Assembly: GCA_019400425.1 (NCBI GenBank)
Contig: JAFREE010000062.1
Span: 1 to 64,000, forward strand
Origin: Hymenochaete sp. R1
Lineage: Eukaryota > Basidiomycota > Agaricomycetes > Hymenochaetales > Hymenochaetaceae
Direction: 5' to 3'
DNA length: 64,000 nucleotides
In this document: positions 56,359 through 64,000 of the stretch, one piece after another
How the letters are laid out: each line of letters starts with the position of its first letter
Numbering within the stretch: position 1 is the first letter of the stretch
The notes under the pieces: generated by a model
What the model was told of the DNA's origin: nothing
The model's input: the letters and a program-made list of their open reading frames with translations, nothing else
Database searches by the model: none
Program-made: the position numbers and the translations under genes

Positions 56359-58597
56359 GTCCTCTGTCTATTGCTGCGCCGGACCAGAGAGGCGGACGAG
56401 GTGCGAGACGTTCCCGGTATTGGTTGGATGGTTGCTGCTGTTGGGATAATTACTTGAGTTGAGTTGTTATGTAGCTGAAGGTCCGTTTGGTACGTTGAAT
56501 GCGACGAGATGAGAGAAGAAACTTGTAGAAAAGTATAAGCAAGAGAGAAAGACGAAGAAGCTGGTGGTCGTGCGAGGATAGATAGGATAGAGATTAAGTT
56601 GAGAAGAACATCTGAAAGTTGGAGAACTAAAAGTAAAGCAGTCTATAAGAGCAGCTGAGTCGAGTCAGAGACGAGTGTTCCGTAAATCCTCCTCCTCGCG
56701 TCGGAGAGTCGTGGAGGTCGTGGAGTGGTGGTGGTCGGTGGTGAAAGAGAGGGAGGTTGAGTCGGAGGAGGATGGGATGAGGTCGTGTAGCCTCACGGGT
56801 AAGTTAGCGGAACTGAAGGAACGCGCTTCGGGGAGGCCACGTGATCAGATACATCTCCTTTCTTGGCTGTCTCCTTTCTTCATCTCGGACACCCATCATC
56901 ATGGTTCACCCGGTGGCTTTCATTCCATTGTTCTCCATGCGTTTCCGATCTAGCTACCATTGAACTTCTTAGCGAGGATAGCGAGGGTTAATTGATAGAA
57001 CAGCCTGCTGTGCCTTCGGAAGACTCCAGCTGTGTGTGTGGTCTCGAGTCACTTTAATTCAGCTTCATTCGCGCTCCCTTTCCTTGCTTCACCCCGTGCT
57101 CTCCCAGCCTCAGTCTGACTGGGCTTTAATATCGCCGATGCTTCTTTCTCCCTGGATTGACGCCCGCAACTCTGTCGTTCTTGACCCCAAATGATTCCAA
57201 TTCGCCATCGTGTTCATGCAAGGGCACGAGCATTAACACACAACGTCGAAATCCGGTGCAAGCCATGATCATATGGCGTGATTCACTGATTACCTTCTCG
57301 ACCCACTGATCACTCGGCGGTGGCGCTATCAATAGCTAGGGGAACATCATCAAGGAGGAACTTTCGTCAAGCACAGCATCACCGAACTTAGCATCATACA
57401 TAGCGCAATACTATCTGACCCCGCACTGCGCTACTAGTGCTAGTGACGCAAGCTGCGGATCCCATACTCAATCCTCTTCTACTATACATGTCCTTCTAAT
57501 CGCTCCTTTGTGAACTGATGCACTGCTTGATAGACGCCTAGGTAACGATACAACATGACCCTCGTATTGCACTCGCTTCGCACCGTATATTAGTACCCAA
57601 ACCCCTCTTCGAAAGCTCCCTGATCCTGAAAATTTCGCAGCTTGGTTCTTAATTCCCCACTCACTCTCCCCGACCGTCACACACACATATCTCAAATAGG
57701 CGACCCTTCATCAATGAAGCTCCGGAATTGACTCATATACGGTTAAGATAGGAAAAATGTTGGGTTCCAGGAAATTAACTGGCTACATCAACACACGATG
57801 TTTCAACGCTGTAAACCTCCGTAAGAAATGCACCTCTGCTTTATGCTTTGCAAGGCTGGGGGCGCTGACTGGACCTGTACTCACACACTCAACCAGACGG
57901 GCGCTTACACCCACAGTCACATTACTTCTTTGGAGGCGCTTAATCTCCCTGAGCAGGCTGGCCGAGGTCTTTTGTCCGATCTCCGTTGAAGACGGAGGGT
58001 GCTACAGCTGCTACAGTACCAAGTAAGTTACTCGGTAGCATGCCATACATAGCCAGTAATCCCGCAGATTTCGTAAGTTACGTTATCATGGGCGAAAGGA
58101 AGAATCGGTGCTTCAGCGTTTCTTCTTGTGGTACTTGATCGTCTTGCCGGAGCTGATCTTGAAATTCCCTTCAGGCGGTTTCCAAAACTGGGTATAGGGT
58201 CATAGAGCACGAGTTACTCTTGCCTTTATGCTTGAGTGTCTCCAAATGCAAAGAATGAGTTGAAGTAGAAAACGTCGCCATATAGGGTTTGGAGGCCAGG
58301 CCGTTGATACAGGGATAATAATTGTTAAGATTCGGTATTCCTCGACTACACAGTAGAACATCTTTTACGGACTACCGAAACTGAAGGTATGATTACAAAT
58401 ACTAATCGCAAAGCAAACCAGGGGAAAGAAATCAAGAAGAAAAAGTCTATTTACAGCATATGGTCTTACATCTCCCCTCCTCCGAGTTCCAAGCAACCAC
58501 AAATATCACGTCAAACACACTGATAAATGCGCGGGGCGCATCCACTCCAATCTTTTCCACAATCTGATAACGTCCAAACAAGCCTTTCGACTGAGTT
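56359..58597. other. Intergenic stretch (2.2 kb)
   Basis: The first few hundred bases are the ATG13 promoter and leader, including a purine-rich segment (ggaggtcgtggagtggtgg) near 56713. Beyond about 57000 I find only short frames on both strands without domains. The last few hundred bases before 58598 are the 3' flank of the carboxypeptidase gene. Confidence 0.45.
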
Positions 58598-60421
58598 TTA
58601 TATCCTTGAAACAAAATCTGCGATATACGACACGATCGTCGCTGTCTCTTCCCCGACTGGACGGATCCATTCTCGCGGGAGGACATAGCCAAACTGAAGA
58701 TAAGAAAGAACAAGAAAAGGTCAGAAGACGAGGTCGGAGCGGAAGAGCGCACATAGCCTTACCGTGCCTGTGTCCCTCAGGTGGACAGCATACGAGTATT
58801 TGATCCCTACAGCACCGTACATCCAGTCGATAACATTGCCCGGAGCGGGATAAAGGTTCGCACAGAGGTTTCCAGCCTAAGTTCAATGGAAAATCAAGGA
58901 GTGATTCATCAGTTTTCTCCAAAATTGAATTCTATTTTATTTTATTGAAAACCCCCGAGGCTTACCGAATAGACCGTCCCATGCTTTTTTCGAACAGCAT
59001 GAGCTGCTCCCAATGCCGCTTCGTACAGATTCTCAGAATCGGCCGGGATAGTATCGCACGAAAACGAGAACGGCCAGCTCACTGTACGTTGCCACAAACA
59101 TCATTTCAGCATTACTTCAACTTGCACGAAAGTCTTTCTTTCAGTCACAACTCACGCATCTGCCCATAGCTCCTCAAATCCACAAATGCTTCCACTCCCG
59201 CTAATCCCGTCACATAATTGGCGATGTTATTCACTTCTGGCGCCTCGAACGGGCGTCGGCCCGGGTACCAGTGCGAGCAGGGGTCGGCAGGGACGGGTGT
59301 AGGTGACGGCACGGGCTTTTTCCCTTTCTTCTTTTTCTTCTTCTTCAAATCGGATAGCTCCGAGTCAACTTCGAAGTTGAGGTCAGTATCGAGATCTTGC
59401 GAGGTATCGGATGGAGACCATTCATAACCCTATTTTTTGAGATTTAGTTTGGGTGAGCCACGCCGACGGCGAGAGTGCTGTAAGTTCAGACTGAATCGAA
59501 TCCTCACCCAGTTCCTATAGGTTTCAATGCACTATTTATTCAGTCATTCAATCCTGCCTATCTGAAATGACGCCTACCTATTCATATCCAACCCTTGGCA
59601 CGGCTCATCAGGTCCGACGGGCATCCGATTCTTGTACCACAATCTATCCTCCTCCCATGTGTAAACGTATCCGTCGGGATTTGGTACAGGGAGGATGTAG
59701 AAGTCGAAAGAATCCAGGAGTGGTGCGAGGGAGGCGGGTTCGGAGGAGACGTCGGAGACGAGGGCGTGTGCGATGTAGAGGGAAGAGGCGGAGGCTATCC
59801 ACTGAAGAGAAACAATATGTTAGTCTCTATGAAAATATGTCAAATATATTGTGGCGTAGAATATGTCGTCAGATTGAAGGAGAAAATAGTCGAAATGGGG
59901 ATGGGTCCTACTGGTTACACTATCACTCACCTCTCGAGCATGCTGCGCCCCAGTCAACACGAACCCTCTCTTCCTCGCCAGTCCTTCCCCGTCATCTTCA
60001 CTACTGGGTTTTGAGATACGCATCGCATACATTTCCTTTCCTTGCGCAGAGTGACCAAGCTGATCAACCGATATGAGGTCGGGGTAAAGTGAGGACAGCT
60101 CGGCTATGAACATGTTGATCTCGAAAAGCGGATGATAGGCATTATGATAGGTGGTGTTCGCTAAAGAGGACAAGTTCCATTGGCCAGTCACTTGGGTTCC
60201 CAGCCTAATTGAATCTGGAGCTGTATGCTAGACGTGATATGAAAGGGAGAGTTACATTGTCATTGAGAGCAGTGAGCTCTTTGGTCTGCGGCAACTTGAA
60301 CCTGGCTTACCCAGGCGTCCTCCTGAGAAGCAAGGATAATCTGGCCCCACTCAAGCGCATACGATTCGTAGTATAGACATGTAGTACTTAAGATGAATTC
60401 GAGCAAAGTGACGAGCCGCAT
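58598..60421 (-). CDS. M14 carboxypeptidase relative, probable pseudo-enzyme
   Basis: Secreted zinc-carboxypeptidase fold (M14A/Ecm14-like). Catalytic-domain exons (minus): 59931-60204, 59578-59801, 59508-59514 (7 nt), 59156-59429, 58966-59081, 58763-58876, 58598-58693. Seen: WNLSSLANTTYHNAYHPLFE, zinc motif GAQHAREW, PNPDGYVYTWEEDRLWYKNR, GLDMNRNWGYEW, then a Lys-rich insert, DLRSYGQM, PGNVIDWMYG, KYSYAVHLRDTG, and WIRPVGEET. In bovine carboxypeptidase A the third zinc ligand is the His of HSYSQ; here it is Arg. The general base is the Glu of FELRDTG; here it is His. Loss of both suggests no classical peptidase activity. The N-terminus starts at Met 60421 with a signal-like MRLVTLLEFIL, but the propeptide region (60205-60421) is short and the best exons (60363-60421, 60256-60301 with KLPQTKELTALND) do not join in frame to 60204. 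The 5' model is unresolved and may be broken. Confidence 0.85.
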
Positions 60422-60775
60422 GGTGCCATGAAGGATGGAGGCTGAGAAGGAGTCGGTCAGAGATAGAAACCTGCGCACACGACCTCATGCCCGAGAATCG
60501 AAAGGATCGACGCTCACGCGCGGCCGAATTAACTCAGGCTGCCGACTTTGCTCTTTGTCCTGAGTTTCTGCCGACGATGACCCCACTCGGCGACCGTAGA
60601 TGATGGGCTGTATGGACCGTTTGTCCCAATCAATTTGATTTTCAGTTACCTGCAATGAAAAGTAGAAGTGTAACCGGGCATATATTATAGCAAAAAGAAG
60701 GGCATATCCTTAGAAGAGGCTGAAGAGCCAACATATATAAAGGCTCTACATTTATTTCCAGATTTCCGTTCTCAA

Positions 60776-61663
60776 CTATTTAGCATTCTCGGATTTTGCT
60801 TCGCCTTGACCTTTCCTCCCTCCGTACTTCTTATTCTCTTCCTTTTTCTCCGGTTCATCGATTTCTAAATGCAATACATGGTCTAGAGCAAGAACTCGAA
60901 TATCCTCACTGGTTGGAAAATCCTGTCCGATTTCGGTATAGCGAAGCTTGAGATTATCAAACCTGGACTGGAACTCGTTCTTCTCCTTGAGGAATTCATT
61001 CCTCCATGAGACCTTGTCTTTATGGTTACGCAAACCAGAGAAGTCCCTATAGCGCCATGAAAGAATTGCTGAAGCGCGTAGAGAAAGATCCTCAAGTTCG
61101 GTATCATAGATTCGGGCTTTCATCTCCTGGTTATAACCGAAGCTCGATATGATTTCCGAAGTCACGTCGGATATGAACGGAATGACGCTGGTTCCTTTCT
61201 TACCTCCCGGCAATTTGTTATAAGCATTCCTACGAGCAGACGAGTTTTGTGGCTCTGTCAGCGTTCTTGCTTCTTCTTTCGCTTTCTTGGCCCTTTCATC
61301 AGTGTAGTCCGGCAGTCCATTGACCTCGGCCACACGAAAGTTGGGTCTGAGAGCCAGGATGCAGCTGAGCCTGGAGATTCTCTCCTTTGCGGCGACGTGC
61401 ACATACAGAGCTTCGTAGTAGGCATTGTACTCGTTATAGTCGGAAATGGTGTTAAGTCGGAGGTTTTTCAACAGATCATCGAGGCTGGCAATGCGTTCGA
61501 CCTTCTCATAACCTTCAACCACCTCTTCTTCGCTGAGAGGCTCACTTTGCATATATCGCAGCTTCCGCCCAGACCCAGACCCGCGATTAGAAGGGGGCCG
61601 GTTTGAGGGCTCGGGACCAAAGCCGTCCAATGGTTCATCGTACATACCTCCTACGTTAGACAT
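60776..61663 (-). CDS. Unrecognised family protein, copy A
   Basis: An intronless frame read from the ATG at 61663 (MSNVGGMYDEP) to the stop at 60776, 295 residues. The frame is open further upstream to about 61723 without an ATG, and an acceptor-like ccttccag near there leaves room for a 5' exon. The N-terminal 40 residues are Gly/Pro/Ser-rich (SNRPPSNRGSGSGRK). The body is charged and helical (SEEEVVEGYEKVERIASLDD, ERAKKAKEEARTLTEP, YDTELEDLSLRASAILSWR, WRNEFLKEKNEFQSRFDNLK). The end is Lys/Glu-rich. No signal peptide or membrane segment. A partial paralogue lies at the right edge of the window. I recognise no domain; a small lineage-specific family is the simplest reading. Confidence 0.65.
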   Translation of the reverse strand: MSNVGGMYDEPLDGFGPEPSNRPPSNRGSGSGRKLRYMQSEPLSEEEVVEGYEKVERIASLDDLLKNLRLNTISDYNEYNAYYEALYVHVAAKERISRLSCILALRPNFRVAEVNGLPDYTDERAKKAKEEARTLTEPQNSSARRNAYNKLPGGKKGTSVIPFISDVTSEIISSFGYNQEMKARIYDTELEDLSLRASAILSWRYRDFSGLRNHKDKVSWRNEFLKEKNEFQSRFDNLKLRYTEIGQDFPTSEDIRVLALDHVLHLEIDEPEKKEENKKYGGRKGQGEAKSENAK

Positions 61664-63490
61664 AGAGGTGTGATACGGCTGGGTGGAAGAACGATGATAA
61701 AATGATATTCTAGATGCTGGCACTGGAAGGAGGAGTTAGTGGGGGTGTATTGGAAAAGGCCACCATAGAATCCGTGTAATTTAAATAGAGAAACATTTCT
61801 TCAATGCGAGCTTCTATGCATATACTTCCCATCGAGAATACAAAGGGTAATAGTGAAAGTTTATATTGACATTCGGCAATTGTACTAACCTTAGTAGAAC
61901 TGCAATGTCCCATTCCGTCAATAAATGCTGGAGACCGTCCACCTCTTTGGCTCGCAAAGTCAAAATTATCGGCAGCTCAAGCTAGGAAAGTGCGTATATT
62001 GCTCTCCATTATTCACAAATGGGCCGTATCAGGAGAAACATTATTTTCGGTAGGTTCTTGTTCCAGATATCATTCCCTTATGGTCCATATGGTCCAAAGG
62101 GCCAATGTGTACCCGAATGGAATGAGTTTGCGTGAGAAGAGGGGCGATAATCATTGTTCTTCGCTTTTCAGTCTCATAACTGAGTTAAAAAATATACCGA
62201 TATGATCTGAACCTAGCGTAGTGAGTGATGATGAGCCGGACATACACATACCATTCCAATGACAGCATCTAAAATAAGAAGGAGCAGTATGAGGCAGGCC
62301 AAATGAATTCGATAGCATACCTGATTGATTCCAGCCTTTACTAAAGTCCGCGTGCTGGTATCTTGTCGCCCGGCAGTCATGCCTCACGCCCTTTTCATGA
62401 CGAAAGCCCGACCAGACACATTACAATAAGCGAAATCGAGACTTTCCAGCAAATACGAGTTGAGCGCTGATAGGAGCAACATTGACGGTCTCTGAGTGAA
62501 CAACCTTCTCATGCACTGGAAGGGTATGTGTTGCCTGCGCTTGAACTTTTGTTGGAGCTTCTTCCGCTGAGGGAGAATGAATGCGTGCTGAGGTCCTTGT
62601 CTCTGAAATATATCTCCTTACCCGAGAGAAATAAGAATTCTAAGGACTCTGAGCATGCGTTTGAATTGGAGGACTTCGACTCATGGAAGTTGTGGAGAAA
62701 GGTTAGCAACTCGTCCAGTCGTTACTGATGAAGCCTTATTCGGTGTTCGCGCTTGTACAGGCAGGCGCATTCCCACGCTCTACAGCCAAAGGAAACCATG
62801 AAAAGGCAGATTCGTCATAGAGCGCGGGAAAGCATACGCTTATGCAAGCAAGAACACGCGCGCCAGCCGGGCTGCTGTCTCGATGTCGGCTCGAAATTGG
62901 CTCTTCCTTCTCTCCGTCGTGTTCCCCGGATATTCTCATCGACCTCATTGAGTCATCAGGACCTCTAATATTTAACCCTTATTGATAAATTCATCATAAT
63001 ATTAACGATCGAGGATTCGAACTCATATTACTTAACCACCTGTGCTTTGAGACCAATAAATTCGTCTAGAACGTGTGTCAGCAGACAAAAAGACACCATC
63101 ATTACTTGTAGAGCATCATATACTGACTACTCCATCAGTGGTGATTGTCAAATTGTTGCAGGTGATGACGAGCAGGCGAGCGCAGCAATCGCCTTGCCAA
63201 CGAAATGTGAGGAATTTCCCGACTTTCGCCATCTTTCTCGTAGTCTCGATCTAGACACTGAGAAAAGACAACGTCATCCACAGAGCTGATGGTACGAACT
63301 CAAGTGCATTTCGCGTTCAGTAGGATATCAACCGCACTCAATAATAGACCATACAATCTGTTTTGCCTCACTGAAATGTATATAGACGAGTTGCACGTTG
63401 GCTATCATAGACCTCTAGGCCTTTGCTATCAAAGAATGGTAGAAAATACGCTAACGGATTGTGTGTGTCCCACGTCTCCGTTCTCAACAT
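61664..63490. other. Intergenic stretch between the two family members
   Basis: About 1.8 kb with no supported gene. Short frames near 62509-62728 are leucine-, serine- and glutamate-rich on both strands but have no domain. At 63010-63026 the minus strand reads a T-arm-like gagttcgaatcc, without a complete tRNA. Confidence 0.4.
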
Positions 63491-64000
63491 CTATTCCTCT
63501 TCTTTGGACTCTGTATTAGTACTACCCTCTTTCCTCTTTCCATACTTCTTGTTCTCCTCCTTCTGTACAGGCTCTTCGATTTCTAAATGCAGTACATGGA
63601 CCAGAGCAAGAACTCGATTATCCGCACTGGTTGGAAAGTCCTGTCCGATTTCGGTATAGCGAAGCTTGAGATTATCAAACCTGGACTGGAACTCGTTCTT
63701 CTCCTTGAGGAACTCATTCCTCCATTTGACCTTGTCGTCAAATTTCTTCCGACCGGTTGAGTCCATCTTTCTCCAGGTTAAAATTGCACTGGCTCGGAGA
63801 GAGATGTCCTCGAGTTCGGTATCGTAAACGTCAAGTTTCTCCTCGCGGCTCAAGTTCGATAACCGTGCCGGACACGAGACATCCGAGACGAAAGGGATTG
63901 GCTCCGTACCCCTCTCCCTCCTATGCACACCGCTGTAGGCGGTTCTGCGTCGAGAGGCTTTCAACGGGTCTATTAGCTCCTTCACCTCGGCTTTCGCCTT
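63491..64000 (-). CDS. Unrecognised family protein, copy B (partial)
   Basis: Paralogue of the protein at 60776-61663. The stop is at 63491 and the frame runs open to the right edge, so the 5' part lies outside the window; about 169 residues are present. Shared blocks: YDTELEDISLRASAILTWR, then WRNEFLKEKNEFQSRFDNLK and RYTEIGQDFPTS, ending in a Lys/Glu-rich tail. The middle is almost identical at DNA level to copy A (63577-63736 against 60859-61018, about nine differences in 160), while flanking parts are much more divergent. No known domain. Confidence 0.65.
   Translation of the reverse strand, partial: KAKAEVKELIDPLKASRRRTAYSGVHRRERGTEPIPFVSDVSCPARLSNLSREEKLDVYDTELEDISLRASAILTWRKMDSTGRKKFDDKVKWRNEFLKEKNEFQSRFDNLKLRYTEIGQDFPTSADNRVLALVHVLHLEIEEPVQKEENKKYGKRKEGSTNTESKEEE

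Noticed and set aside
63010..63026. tRNA T-arm-like motif on the minus strand
   Set aside because: No D-arm, anticodon arm or acceptor pairing could be found around it, so no tRNA gene is called.

Overview
The window looks like nuclear DNA of a basidiomycete, most likely an Agaricomycete. Genes are split by many short introns (mostly 45-65 nt, GT-AG, one probable GC-AG). The two largest accessory genes are NACHT proteins with a C-terminal beta-propeller of the agaricomycete type. The proteins read most like Agaricomycetes homologues (ATG13, M14 carboxypeptidase, Zn2Cys6 regulator). No tRNA, rRNA or bacterial-style operon was seen. Exon limits were worked out by hand from reading frame, splice signals and family knowledge, without transcript data.

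Layout. 0-1.3 kb: repeat-rich, AT-rich left edge with a 99-bp tandem duplication and an 11-bp minisatellite. 1.3-1.6 kb: a small secreted-peptide gene (+). 4.2-5.7 kb: old yellow enzyme-type flavin oxidoreductase (+). 6.2-7.9 kb: epoxide hydrolase (+). 8.4-16.1 kb: conventional class II myosin heavy chain in 16 exons (+). 16.1-21.2 kb: gene-poor. 21.2-23.9 kb: Zn2Cys6 transcription factor with unusually long introns (+). 23.9-28.1 kb: gene-poor, with a tRNA-like SINE candidate. 28.1-33.4 kb and 38.1-43.3 kb: two tandem paralogous C2-NACHT-propeller (NLR/STAND) genes with the same nine-exon structure (+). Between them, 33.4-37.35 kb, lies a 3.94-kb segment bounded by perfect 16-bp inverted repeats. 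It carries a broken HSP70 gene, itself interrupted by an antisense fragment of an unrelated intron-containing gene. I read it as a gene-capturing (Pack-type) DNA transposon. 45.7-46.9 kb: four-pass membrane protein (+). 48.0-49.1 kb: intronless unknown protein (-). 50.2-51.5 kb: succinate dehydrogenase iron-sulfur subunit (-). 52.4-56.4 kb: autophagy regulator ATG13 (-). 58.6-60.4 kb: M14 carboxypeptidase relative with altered active-site residues and a 7-nt micro-exon (-). 60.8-61.7 kb and 63.5 kb to the right edge: two members of an unrecognised family sharing a nearly identical 160-nt block (-).

How the parts relate. Myosin II (cytokinesis), SDHB (complex II) and ATG13 (Atg1 kinase complex) are conserved housekeeping genes. 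The oxidoreductase and hydrolase are adjacent small-molecule enzymes, but nothing proves a shared pathway. The accessory interest is the NLR pair with the captured-gene element inserted 16 bp past the stop codon of the first NLR gene, plus the small unknown family at the right edge.
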